A DNA stretch of 64,000 bases, taken from Hexactinellida sp. DTS-2022. Its lineage: Eukaryota; Porifera; Hexactinellida. Where the stretch lies: the NCBI GenBank assembly GCA_028753945.1, contig JAPNXP010000002.1, forward strand, positions 9,672,001-9,736,000, read 5' to 3'. Made by a program: the position numbers and the translations under genes. Positions 35,829 through 46,444 of the stretch are shown here, in pieces (position 1 is the first letter of the stretch; every line of letters begins with the position of its first letter). The notes beneath the pieces were generated by a model. That model was given only the letters and a program-made list of their open reading frames with translations. It did not search any database and was not told where the DNA came from.

Positions 35829-38135
35829 TCAGCTCAATGGAATCCTCCGATATCCAGTCTTATCGAATTTGTCCACAATCTCGTCCATATCTATTTTGGA
35901 TGCACGAGTCCTATTGATTGACAAAGTCGCGAGGTCTCCCAGTCAATCATCATCCATGGTGCTCCGAAGATACTTCTTAACATGTTTCATACAAGAGAAG
36001 GATCGTTCATTTTTAGCTGTTGTAACAGGGATGGTACATGCTATCTGGTAGGTCTTGTAGAGTTCTGTGTACACCATTTTGTGTGGCTCGATAAAGTTAA
36101 TCACCTCTAACATCGTTTTCAACTGTGGATTGGCCTTTCTATATTGATTGGAGAACACAGTAAATTCGCTATTTAGCATTTCCTCATTCAGATGATAGTG
36201 CTCAATAAAGGACTTCATTGCATGGATCTTAAGGAAATCCTCAGATGTGGGAATCAGAGCTGACATCGCCAAAAGCACGGAACACGTGTCCTTGCTGAAG
36301 CGTCTATCAAGTTCCTCTATGAAGAGTCTGATAACTGGATCGAATAATCTAACTTTGTAGTCCGATTTGACCCACACTCTAGCATCGGCAGCATCATCTC
36401 TAAATATTCGACGGCGTTTTTCGATTGGCTGTGGTATCGCGTGTTCATCTAAGAGTGCCTTTGCGGTATCCCAGATTTCATCAAACAAATCCTCACCAGA
36501 GAGAGACATCTTGAGTGTATCAATGTGATTAACTGCAATGCCAATATCCATGTGTTTATCCTGCATATAGTTCGCCGAATATGAAGTTAGTGTCAGAACT
36601 TTTCTGAATAATTGAAGACAGACTACGAAGTCAGTATCGATAAAATTGACGATACCTTGTGCTGCAGCTCTTCTATTTGCGTATGTATCATGAGCAAAAT
36701 GCTCCGCAGCAGCAATGATTGCACCTAAAGTAAGCGCCACAGCAGAGCAAGCCTCGGCTTGAAAGCACCAGCGAGTTTTAGATAACGACTTCAATTCACG
36801 ATGTTGCGCCTCATGTCTACCCAGGACTTTCTGCGTTTTCTCGAAGAAATCATGTGGAACTGATGATGAGAAGAATGTGTAGAGCTGTTGAATGCTCGCA
36901 AAAAATGACACGGCTTTGTCGATATTTTGGCAGCAAGCAACTACTACTAAGTTGAGCCTGTGTGCCCAGCAATGCACATATAAGGCCATCGGGCACACGT
37001 TACTCCTCATAAGTGCTTGTAGACCCCGTAGTCGTCCACTCATTGTTGAAGCACCATCATAACATTGGGCAACCATATGATCACGAGAGGAGACACCCAT
37101 AACTGACAGAAGATTACTCAGCTTTTCCATGATCGAATTCGCGTCCAACCGCTCTGCTCTGACGAAGTTGAAGAAATCTTCGTGCAACACACCCTCGCAG
37201 ATATATCTTACACAAACGGATATTTGTTCAATTTTCCCGCAATCTCTAGATTCGTCCGCCAACAAAGAAAATATTTCGCTGTCTTGAGTTCTTCTAGAAT
37301 ATTCTGGCGTACAGAGTTGGCAAGAATGGACAAAATCGAATCCTGGACGGAGTGATGAATATACTGAGCATTTCTAGGTCGGTTGAGTTTTGTCGTGGAC
37401 ACAAAACGCACTAAGAATCTCGAGAAAATTCCCTCTGTTTCGAGATCCGCAGTTGAACTCAGGGTCAATGACTTCACCCATATCATCCACCAATCTTCCC
37501 TCGCGGTGACCTCTGAGAGGAAGGTCTTGTACAGCACAGAGAGTGATTACCTGACTTACTGTTCTGATATAGTGCCGATTATCACGAAGAGCTTGCACGC
37601 TCAGTGCTCTAACAATGACTTCAATGCTTCCGGTACGAAGACTATCTTTGTATCCTGACCATTTGAGCATTGAATCAAGATGAGAAAACGACTCCTCATG
37701 AAGTTTGATGCCCTTTATCTTCTCCATCGCAATTTTCCAATTGTCAAAACCTAGGGAAGTCCACTTTGACTCAGGACCAGCACCAGCTACCTGAAATAAC
37801 CTACAAAGATAGCAAAATAGGGCATCGATTATTTGAGAATACTCAAGCCAAGGTCTGCCAATGTACCACCCTTTTTGAAAGCAACGCATCTGACCGCCTA
37901 ACCTAGTTTGCTTATAAGTGATCAACTTCGGCTGTCTCGGATCCTCAGACAGATTATGTGCGATATCTGGGACGCCCTCCACAGAGATATCCTGCTCCGT
38001 TTTTGTATGTTTAGGGTCGGGAGAGGAAATATCTTCAGGTTAATCAATTATTATATCTTCTCCTTCGAATTCCTGAGCTGCTTCTGGCTTCTCCACTTCA
38101 ATCTCGTAACGCTTTCTCTTCACAAAGGAATCCAT
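35829..38135 (-). pseudogene. hAT transposase, ZMYM-type, lightly broken
   Basis: Starts at ATG 38135-38133 (MDSFVKRKRYEIEVEK), followed by a TTF-type zinc-finger region (ITYKQTRLGGQMRCFQKGW, then PWLEYSQIIDALFCYLCRLF). The catalytic core has LADESRDCGKIEQISVCVRY, QCYDGASTMSGR, VHCWAHRLNLVV and LSKTRW, the family's RNase-H-fold landmarks. The C-terminal hATC dimerisation region reads PVTTAKNERSFSCMKHVKKY. Breaks: an in-frame TAA at 38040-38042, frame changes near 37380 and 37270, and a TGA just after RSTMDDD, where the family usually has Trp. Beyond that the frame continues (LGDLATLSINRTRASKIDMD) to a stop at 35829-35831. Four lesions in about 760 codons suggest a fairly young death. The protein would cut and move the element through its CAGTGGCGG termini. 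Confidence 0.92.
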
Positions 38136-38260
38136 TTTAATTTGAAATGTAGTAATAAGTATTTGTAAATAAAGTTAAATTTCTAGTAGCATAATGTTAA
38201 TCCCCTTTATACAATCCGTTATGAATCAGTGTCTTACTATCATTACACGATGTTGTTTAA

Positions 38261-39138
38261 TTAAGGAGATAGAGGCTCAAATTGATATCTATCATTAGAT
38301 AATGCAAAAATTCTTGTTGAAGCATTCCAACTATACTTTTATACACTATCTATCCAATTCCGCAAGAAAAATTCGATTCGGACATTTTTTTACATTTTTG
38401 ACCCCACGAAAGGTCCCAATCATCTTTTTATAAAATAATATGGCCATAGAGTAGTCAATTATTGTAAATTTATGAAAAAGGAAAAAATTTAGTTTAGCCA
38501 CCCCTAGTTATACTTTTACATGCCACCTATCCAGATCCGAAAGAAAAAGTTGATTCGGACATTCTTTTGACATTTTTGACGTCACTAAAGGTCAAAATCA
38601 CCGTCATTTTGTACAAATACATTCCGTAAGAATTTCCCGGGAGTAACCTTGTTTATGTAGAGGATATCTCAAAAGATATAAGTCGGAGAAAAAAAAACTA
38701 TCCCTCAAAAATGATCCTTGTCAGTAGAGCTACCAGATCCGCCGTGTCGATTTTCAACTGTAATACAAAGTTATAGAGTTAATAATTAATCAGAGCCAAA
38801 TATTGGTAAAATTTGAGCAATTATTTGAAAATCTATAGAAAAAAATAATTAAATTGATTCTGATAAATGTACGTGGCGGATCTGATGTAACTAATAGTAA
38901 AGAGTTAAATTGGCACTATTACAGAACTTGCGCCTAATAGAGTAAATTGCTAGCTCTTACATTATCTAGTATGGATTCACTATTAGGCTAAACTTTGACT
39001 ATCAATATCTAATTCAAATTCTTCGATTTTAGAAATTCTGAGTTTCTAAGTCCTTCTTAGAATAAGTTGTACTGTCCAAAAACGCAATAATAATTGGGGG
39101 TTATCGGGTGTCTAAAATTTGAGCCTCTTTCTCCTTAA
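38261..39138 (-). repeat. Family K TTAA element, copy 2, inside the hAT
   Basis: Ends TTAAGGAGATAGAGGCTC and GAGCCTCTTTCTCCTTAA; 878 bp. It is the reverse complement of K copy 1 over most of its length, but the outermost ~10 bases after the TTAAGGAGATAGA core differ (GGCTC versus CCCG), indicating subfamilies. It starts 126 bp upstream of the transposase start codon. K copy 1 lies about 147 bp beyond the transposase stop. Confidence 0.9.
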
Positions 39139-39523
39139 TTACAGTAACAATAATTGCGTCATAGTCGCATATTAATTGGTTACCTTTCACCAGCATAGAT
39201 CTTATAAGAATTCACAATTGACATGATTGAAATTTGACACTTACAATTCGTGACACAACAATTGCTGACATTACAATAATGGGCTAGCTTCCCAGAGTCT
39301 ATCAATATTAACTAATTTTCCATCATAATCTATTCGCAATTGGGGAATCAAATAATTTGATAATTTAATATTCATACTGCTACGTAATAATAATCGTGTG
39401 GTGCTGGTTAGATAAATGTAATACACCAGCTTAGTTGATTGGGGCTAATTGATGGGGCTGACAAAAATTAGATGGGGCGCTAGCCCCATCTAGCCCCATG
39501 CTAGAGCCGCCACTGACGCTTCC

Positions 39524-40480
39524 TTACATTACCTTAGTGTTACGTGGTATGGCTTAAAAAAATTCTGTATTAGAAACTTAAAATTTTAAACGTGGGCCAA
39601 CTCTGGTACTAAAGTAAACAATATCTTTTCAAAACATGCCCGAGAATGTCATCATGCATCAAGATTTTTGTAAAAATGTGGTTTTAGGACCCCATTGACG
39701 ATAATAGTGTCCATTTGATTTGTTTGAAGTGATAAATCATAAGAAACCATTGTTGTATAATCCAATATCTCATCAACGAAATATTTACTTAATTTCTAAC
39801 GGACATTTTCCTTTCTAAAACACCTTAGTTTTAAAATATTTGCTATTTACGAATTTTGGTCAGGATTTGCCTAAATTGGACTAATTTTGGAAATATTTCA
39901 TGAATTACTTTGGAACAATGAAAGATTTGGGAATTGCAGCGGTAAGATTATTTCTATCGATGTTTAGCTTCGTCCCAAAAATTTTCAGGGTTATTTCATA
40001 AAGATTTTCGGTATTATAAATATTTTGCCTCACCCAATATTCCTAATATTTATGTGGAGAAATGGGTTTATATGGACACAATAGTGGCACTATCTTTCAT
40101 TAATACTTACAGGAAAGCTTTTTGAACCCATTTCAAGTAGTTCATATACCTTGAAAACGATCACTAGTAGTGTTAGCAAGAAAGAGCTAAGCTCTAGTAT
40201 AACTTTGATTTTAATTATTGATTTTCTGTGATGGTCACATAACACCTCCATTTATGGTATTGGACTTCTTAGCATGGTAAATATTTGGATTATACTCTCA
40301 TTTGTTATTCCAATGTTATATGCATGATATAATGATGTGAATAATCGTTTAGAGCTAAGATCTACAATCGCTATTTATGAAATACAAAAATGCTGCATCA
40401 TCAAAATGTGGCACATATCCATGGATCCATAGCTGGAAGCGTTTTCATGGTTGAATTCTTTTGTCCTTTGGGCTGTATAT
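39524..40480 (+). repeat. Dispersed repeat family F, copy 5 (divergent)
   Basis: 40180-40470 follows family F: AAAGAGCTAAGCTCTAG, 'GGTCACATAACACCTCC', a second TTTAGAGCTAAGATCT and 'CATCATCAAAATGTGGCACA'. The part before it (about 39980-40180) is the inverse of the stretch after 58560, including 'TTGAAAACGATCACTAGTAG'. The first ~450 bases show nothing recognisable. No gene. Confidence 0.55.
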
Positions 40481-40859
40481 AGGTTGTAATTTAATTAGGT
40501 AGAGTGGTAAATTGCTAGACTAATCTATGTTATTAAGTTGAATTATTTTGTCATAAATAATAATGAGAGTGATTATATAGAGCTGAGCTCAGTAGAGTTC
40601 AGATTTTTTCCCATACTAAAAGCCCATGCTTACTTTCTAAAGGTCAATTTCAAAGCTTGGGGAAAACTGAACTGTACAGAGCTGAGATCTATATAAGTAA
40701 TTTCAATAATTAATTAATTAATTTGGCAATCAAATTTCAATTCCGCACACTCGATAACCCTTTAATACACAAATTGGATGCATTTATATCATATACTGAC
40801 TGAATTAATTATATTTAATTACGTGGTATAATTAGTAATATCTAATTAGACCATCGGTA
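40481..40859. other. AT-rich DNA, nothing recognised
   Basis: Only short ATTAATTAATTAATT runs; no coding potential. Confidence 0.5.
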
Positions 40860-41025
40860 TACGACGTACCGTGCGAACGAGCTTGGGGGAGTTGAAGCCG
40901 GCCAGCATCAAAGAGTCTGTGTCGAATAGCAATGCGGCGCGCAGCATATTTATTTAAATTGGACGAGTATCGTTCTCGGAAACCAGGGAGTCCATCTCCG
41001 CGTGGATCCTGTCCTGATTGGAGAG
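40860..41025 (-). other. GC-rich coding-like patch, possible exon fragment
   Basis: On the minus strand, two neighbouring open segments show strong G/C at third codon positions, unlike everything around them: QDRIHAEMDSLVSENDTRP (about 41015-40957) and MLRAALLFDTDSLMLAGFNS, continuing PKLVRTVRR (from 40947). A good splice donor (CG|GTACGT, 40864-40870) follows, and pyrimidine-rich CCCTGCTCTCCAATCAG precedes. A TAA lies between the segments. I do not recognise the protein. It could be a host exon, a processed fragment or part of a transposon gene. Confidence 0.4.
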
Positions 41026-41108
41026 CAGGGAATTTAAATTATGCAATTTATTGTACTATATTTTTAAATAGGTATAAATAATATTCTTTATTGTTTGGCT
41101 GTTTAACG

Positions 41109-42890
41109 TTAAGGTTCAGGTATACTCTAGAGCACTTCTACCAAATATATTCACCCGAATTAATTAAATTTTTTACAGCGGATTTACTTCACCTTCTAAA
41201 TGGCAAAAATGCAATAATATTCGATCTAGGTAACTCAGTGAATTTTTTTTCTTTCTATAAAATCGTATTTTGCGGAACGGATAAGTTTTTTGCTGTTAAT
41301 GATTAACGGTATCCGGACTGGGATTACATAATTTATAATGGTAAATCATTATTGATTCATCATAACTACTTTTGATTCATAACAAGTATCTAGGAAGGCA
41401 TTTCTAAGAATAACTGCACTTTAAAAAATTCAAATTTCAAAATGTAACTAAATATATATCGAATTTCTAAAAATGGCTTCTAATTGACCGTAACATAGTC
41501 TAATAGTCTATAATCTTTTGTAGAAGCACTTCCCAACTTCTAACTAGTTGTTGTATAAGATATTGAGTTACTTAGAAACCTATCCAACTTGCGTTAACAA
41601 TGAATTTACTTTTTTTTCCTCGATTTTTTTACAGTTTTCGATTCAAAGTCCACATTTCTTCAATTTATTGGGAAATTTCACACAATCTGTTCCCATATTC
41701 AATCCCAAATAATAAATTACTCATTCTACTTCCTATTTTTTTATGATATAGTTATGTTATTGACAATGCAGTTGAGTTTGTAGCGATAACTCATTACATT
41801 TCATCAAAACTAAGCTTCTAAATCAATTTTTATTATTCTTTGAACGAAGCTTTTGAAAATTAAGTGTATATTTAGTTCTAATGTCTCAATAGTCACTTAC
41901 TAACATTCCAATTCGATTCCAAAGTGTCTTAGTATTCCCCCGCAATATATTAATTCTAGAAAAAACTAGATAATCTCTACTCTTACTCTTACTCTACTCT
42001 TAAAATTTCAAGGATATCGGCGAAATTTGTAATTTTTGCCATATATGGAGGTGTTGAAACGTCATATTGTGACACTTATGAATGACAAAATCAAAATTAA
42101 GATTGGAGGAGAAATATTAATCTCATTGAGTGTATATTTAGAAAAAAAAAATATTCCGGTGGAATAAAAGAAATTCGGTAATTTGGCCAGTCCGGACACC
42201 GTTAAGAGTAGATTGTTGTTGCATTGCATGGAGAAACTTCTAAACTATCATATGAGTGCAAGAATTCTTTTAATCACTTATTAGTCAAATTTTTCATCAA
42301 TAAATGTGGACATCACTTTTTTCATCATCAATAAATTAAATAAAAAGAAAAAGAGAAGTTACAAATGAAATCGCTGCACTCATATGATAGAACTAATTGA
42401 GAGCTGTCCAAAACCGTTGAGATTTTGTTTCTAGGTGGTATATGAGTCATAATATGACTTCCGCAATGCCAATAATTGTGTTTGGAGATAGCGGGGTTTG
42501 AAAAAAGTGTCCCCTATGGCAGTGGCTTAGGTGGAGGACACTAAAAAGTATGTATCATTGAAAGTATTCAATATTTTTCCATAAGATTTGATATTAAGAT
42601 GCGATATATGCTGTTCTATCCTAATATAAGATAAAACCTATATGTGGCTATGTCCCGAAATTATCAAGTTTCTATGGTATACTGCAACCGGCAACCAACA
42701 CCAGAACCCCGATATTTTTTTCAAAACTCGAAGTGAGTCAAACTGGAGAAATAATTGGAATTTTTCTTTGAAATTTCGTGAGAGTCCACATGGGTGTCCA
42801 CACAATCCGAAAATGCAATAAAAACGAGATTTACAATATTTGTGATTTTATCGAAATTTTGGTATTTTGTAGAGTAGACCTGAACCTTAA
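41109..42890 (-). repeat. Family B TTAA MITE, copy 3, holding C copy 2
   Basis: Starts TTAAGGTTCAGGTATACTCT and ends GTAGACCTGAACCTTAA. 41109-41300 follows the inverted right end of family B. C copy 2 interrupts at TTAA (41303-42205), and family B-like sequence resumes (TGGAGAAATAATTGG, GAGTCCACATGGGTGTCCAC) to the terminus. The middle (42207-42500) differs from copy 1 and has an inverted pair, TATCATATGAGTGCAA and TGCACTCATATGATA. Confidence 0.8.
41303..42205. repeat. Family C TTAA MITE, copy 2
   Basis: Termini TTAACGGTATCCGGAC and GTCCGGACACCGTTAA; 903 bp. Collinear with copy 1 (32290-33193), both having 'GGCTTCTAATTGACCGTAAC' and 'CCATATA(T/A)GGAGGTGTTG' blocks. It sits inside B copy 3. 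Confidence 0.9.
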
Positions 42891-43813
42891 CATGTGAGCT
42901 CCCAGCCTGGCAAATATTAATGTACTATTTGGTAATATTATATTTTATATATAATTACATGGTAAATATGGCTTTACAAATCGAAGCTAGTATTCAATTA
43001 GTATAATTGAATGCTTTAGTCTATGTCAAATGTTAAGTTCGGATTATAGAATAGATATAGTAATCTAATTGGTCGTGAGGATTTTCAGGCATCTAATCAG
43101 TAATTTGTGTTCTGTCTGTCAATCTAGCCATACATTTATAATATTCCATAGTGTTATTTGATATCAATTATTATCAATTAATAGAATAACTTCTCCATAT
43201 GCCAAAGTCAAGGTTCCACTGGTACAGTTTCTTAGTGACATATATTTAATTAATTATTTGGAGTTGGTATATTATCATCCACAGACCACGGTTGTAATTT
43301 CCTTACGAAAAAAATTAAAAAATTATCAACGCAAAAGAGCACTGGACTGTGTAATGCAATGTTCAGTATTTAAGAATATGCAATTTACTAACCTCTGTGA
43401 CGTCAGGGAAAAGATTATCAATAACTTTTAATTTATGACACGTTTTATTAGTATATAGTTTGGCAAACTAGCGAAAAAATGGTAATTAGTAATCAAACAT
43501 GGGGGTTTTAAACTTTATTACATGTATATCGATAATATATAAGGTGTCAATTACTGAATACATTTATTCCTATCTAACATATCACTTCAGAAATATCCCA
43601 TCTCATTTCTCAATGTCGGACGTTTTTTGAACGTCCCCCTCTTTATTCAAGTTTTTTCCGAAATCACAGGAATAGTTACTATAGATCATTATCTGTAATA
43701 ATCAATGCATTATTATTGAAAAACATGTCGTTTCCTATGTGATTTATGATAATTATGGAAGTATCTGATAAAATTGTTGTTTTATATGTTATTTCGTATA
43801 ATACCAATCCATC
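42891..43813. other. AT-rich DNA, no gene recognised
   Basis: No coding motifs. A TGACGTCA word (43398) and a few short inverted repeats only. The last 8 bases (AATCCATC, 43806-43813) are the target duplication of the next element. Confidence 0.5.
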
Positions 43814-44398
43814 CAGGCTTGTCAAAAGGTCCCGCATTGTCAGGTCAGGTCAGGTCAGGTCTTATATACAATATCCACGGTCAGGTCAGGTCAGGTCTTG
43901 GTGGAAAAAATTCATACAGGTCAGGTCAGGTCAGGTGTTTCACAATCTCAGGTCAATTTCAGGTCATTTTCAGTTCATTTCAGGTCAATTTCAGGTAATT
44001 TCAGGTCAATTTCATGTCAATTTCAGTTTGGCTTTCATGAGTCACCGAGTCAACTGACTCGCGTCACCGAGAAATCTGACTCGTGACAAAATTCAGTGAT
44101 TCGAGTCTGACTCGATGACTCGTGGTGACTCGCGAGTCAATCAAATGAAAATCCCTGAATTTTAGGTCAATTTCAGTTCAATTTCAGGTCATTTCAGGTC
44201 AATTTCAGGTCAATTTCAGGTCATTTTCAGGTCAATTCAGGTCAAAAAAGTTCAGTTCAGGTCAGGTCAGGTCAGGTCAAAATTATGCATGATTAGGTTC
44301 AGGTCAGGTCAGGTCAGGTCAAGGCATTCAGAAAATAGGTTCAGGTCACTCAAAGGTCAGGTCAGGTCAGGTCATGACCTGACCTTTTGACAAGCCTG
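43814..44398. mobile_element. hAT-type MITE made of TCAGG pentamer arrays
   Basis: It starts CAGGCTTGTCAAAAGGTC and ends GACCTTTTGACAAGCCTG, perfect 18-bp inverted termini. The octamer AATCCATC lies exactly on both sides (43806-43813, 44399-44406), as expected for hAT. The interior is almost entirely (AGGTC)n-type pentamer runs and TCAATTTCAGG or TCATTTTCAGG decamers. Open plus-strand frames here encode only repetitive peptide and are not genes. A separate ACTCG-rich block occupies 44038-44150. Confidence 0.92.
44038..44150. repeat. ACTCG/CGAGT-rich block inside the TCAGG MITE
   Basis: At least ten words GACTCG, CGAGTC or ACTCGTG in both orientations within 113 bp, interrupting the pentamer array. 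The boundaries coincide with the loss of the TCAGG period. It could be an independent tiny palindromic insertion or local expansion. Confidence 0.7.
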
Positions 44399-44548
44399 AA
44401 TCCATCATACCCCAAATGTAAAAGATAAATATAATGATTACAATGTAATTAAGATAAAGTAGTAAGTATAGTTGGTTTATGCGACTATTTAATCAATCTG
44501 AATCGCTTAAATCTGAGTTTTCAGAATCAGTTACCCAATTGCGTAGTT

Positions 44549-45680
44549 CTACTCTCTCTTCGTATCCTCAATCGGTTCGTTGTCGAAATCTATTTCCAGG
44601 TTATCTTTTCTAAATTTTCTGTGTTTGATCTCACAGCCCAATCCCACTTTAAGTTATAATTGTATGTGGCCACACAATCAACAAGACGTTGGGGGTATAG
44701 AGAATTGTCTTCTCTCGTCTTGAAGCGAAGATCCCATACCTTTTGTAATCGAGAATGGAGCATTTCACCACTTTGCTCTGAACTAATAGTAGCTCCTGCA
44801 CCACTAATACTTTCATAGTGGTAGAAATACTCCTCATAATGGTCTGAGAGAATATGTGATTTCAGAGACCATGCCAAAAATGTATCATCCGAAAATTTAT
44901 AATGCTGTCTTGCCATCCTAATTTTCTTACAGTACCTAGACACATATCTTTCACATGCTTTAAAGCAATTAATGAACTTAAGAATTTAGTTGAATTCTTT
45001 GCAAATGGGATCTTTTCCAAATTGTCTAAGAGCCTTGAACATGAATTACCCTCCAGAGTACCGTTCCAATATTATGATCAGAATAATTTAATGTAGTGCT
45101 GCACAATGAAGTTTCTAGAGATAGCGTTCATTTCGACTCGATGAACTCTCAATAGGGTCCTTGCATCACTGTATAATTTATTCACCAATCCCAAAAGAAT
45201 ATGTAATGGAGCGAAAGCAATTTTTCCATTACTGAATAATTCCAACTAATAATCGGTTCATTGACGACATTATGATGCTTTTTAGAAAGATCTGTCATCA
45301 TTTCTTCATGCTTCCTCGATGCTGCAGGTATACCGGTACATAATGTACGATTACGCCATAGACAGAAAGGACAGGGGAAGTTACTTGAAGCTTGTTGAAT
45401 TCCGACAAGCAGAGCTGCAACTTTGAAATCACAAGCAATTTGGATGGCGAAATCTAATGCGAATAATTACTTACTGATGGGTATGTAAGCAACTGTTTCA
45501 AATTATGATAATTCTCAGGGCCCTTTCCCATGGCAATGTCAAAGTTGGTTAGGACACTATTAGGAGTGGGAAAATATAAGCTTCCAGGATTGATCGAAAT
45601 AGTATTGAGAGAAATTTTTAAGAAATCTTTTCCTCCATCAATATGTAACTTCAAACGAAAAATCGATTCAATTGATTATG
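44549..45680 (-). pseudogene. Broken gene of an unnamed transposon-linked protein family
   Basis: On the minus strand, in order: LHIDGGKDFLKISLN, KGPENYHNLKQLLTYPSVS, an ACDFKVAALLVG block with a CPFCLW motif, GLVNKLYSDA, GTLEGNSCSRLLDNLEKIP, and near the C-terminus SGAGATISSEQSGEMLHSRL and QRLVDCVATYNYNLKWDW, ending in a basic/acidic tail. From memory, the order matches a large uncharacterised family, common beside transposable elements in cnidarian and aphid genomes, with an IDGGGGFLK motif, a small Cys motif, a GNSC motif and a ...SEQ...E..H... motif. I cannot name the superfamily. It is a fossil with several breaks. No element termini were found around it. Confidence 0.6.
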
Positions 45681-45974
45681 GGTGACGATATTTAAGGACC
45701 GACCCCCAAGTTCAAAATGAAGTTCCATTTAATGTGCTAAAAAATAGATTTTAGTTTAATCACTTTTTTTGAAGACAAATCAAAGCACATGATTAATTTA
45801 CAACTAATGACCTATTTTTTGGAAATTTTTTGAAAAATGTTTTAACTATGATGTCATACATATATAGTATTTTTACCAGTTATCCATGGTTCAAAATTAT
45901 TTAATTATTATGAACCACATATTTGAATTATCAGTAGTCAACAGTACCCTAACAGGAAAATTGCCCCTTACCCC
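45681..45974. other. AT-rich DNA, nothing recognised
   Basis: No coding or repeat structure seen. Confidence 0.45.
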
Positions 45975-46320
45975 ACGAGGTAATATTGTGTATTTATGCC
46001 CTGCCCTTCCGAAGGAATATTGTGTACCTATGCCACTTTGCGAACGACGTAATATTATGTCCTTATGTCCCTCTACTCAACAACGTAATATTGTGTAGCT
46101 AGGCTGCTGTAGCAACTTTAGTGTCATGAAGCTATGGGAACTCATAAAGTTGCCACAGTTCCTGACTGCGTGCGTTACAAGGCCAAGTGGTGTCGCAACC
46201 ACTCTAGGGATTCGGCCCTCCATAAGACTATTCAGTATTACGGTCCAGGCCTCTACCCTATGCAGAACGTAACCTGCCTATTTCTCCGCTCCCATTGAAC
46301 CAATATTGTGTACTTATCAA
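45975..46320. repeat. Imperfect AATATTGTGT repeats in a GC-richer patch
   Basis: TAATATTGTGTATTTATGCC, GAATATTGTGTACCTATGCC, TAATATTATGTCCTTATGTC and TAATATTGTGTAGCTAGG recur about every 35 bases (45982-46098), with one more copy (CAATATTGTGTACTTATC) at 46301-46318. The inverse word ACACAATATT reappears at 50600-50690, on the far side of the satellite. 46110-46290 is GC-richer, without a recognisable protein. Confidence 0.65.
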
Positions 46321-46444
46321 GGGGCAGCGCGTAATGGAGGCTTGGTGAGGCTAACCCTCCCTAAATTTAATTTTATTGACTGAAGATAGGTGATCTCATA
46401 TATGGTGCTAAAAGCCTCCCTATACGGAAATCTCACGCGCCGCT
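46318..46444. repeat. Inverted repeat bracketing the satellite region, left arm
   Basis: CAAGGGGCAGCGCGTAATGG, then AGGCTTGGTGAGGCTAA, CTCATATATGGTGCTAA and GCCTCCCTATACGGAAATCT up to CACGCGCCGC. The complement occurs at 50737-50879. Together they look like termini of a ~4.56-kb element, but flanking target duplications do not match, so it may instead be two copies of one repeat. Confidence 0.75.

Larger units (their letters stand above)
34066..39515 (-). mobile_element. hAT transposon, 5450 bp, with transposase gene and nested elements
   Basis: It begins CAGTGGCGGCGCTAGC and ends GCTAGAGCCGCCACTG, bounded by the exact 8-bp duplication ACGCTTCC. Subterminal 'GGGGCT' words occur at both ends (ATGGGGCTAAAGC on the left; TAGCCCCATC on the right). 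The transposase gene lies on the minus strand in the centre. Removing the two K elements (34173-35682 and 38261-39138) leaves about 3.07 kb, a usual size for an autonomous hAT. The gene is broken, so this copy is no longer autonomous, but its termini look intact. Confidence 0.92.

Noticed and set aside
37383-38168. Plus-strand frames opposite the hAT transposase
   Set aside because: Antisense shadows of a clear minus-strand transposase.
43746-44086. Plus-strand frames encoding SGQVRSG-rich peptide
   Set aside because: Translation of the TCAGG pentamer array inside a hAT MITE; three overlapping frames are open for the same reason.
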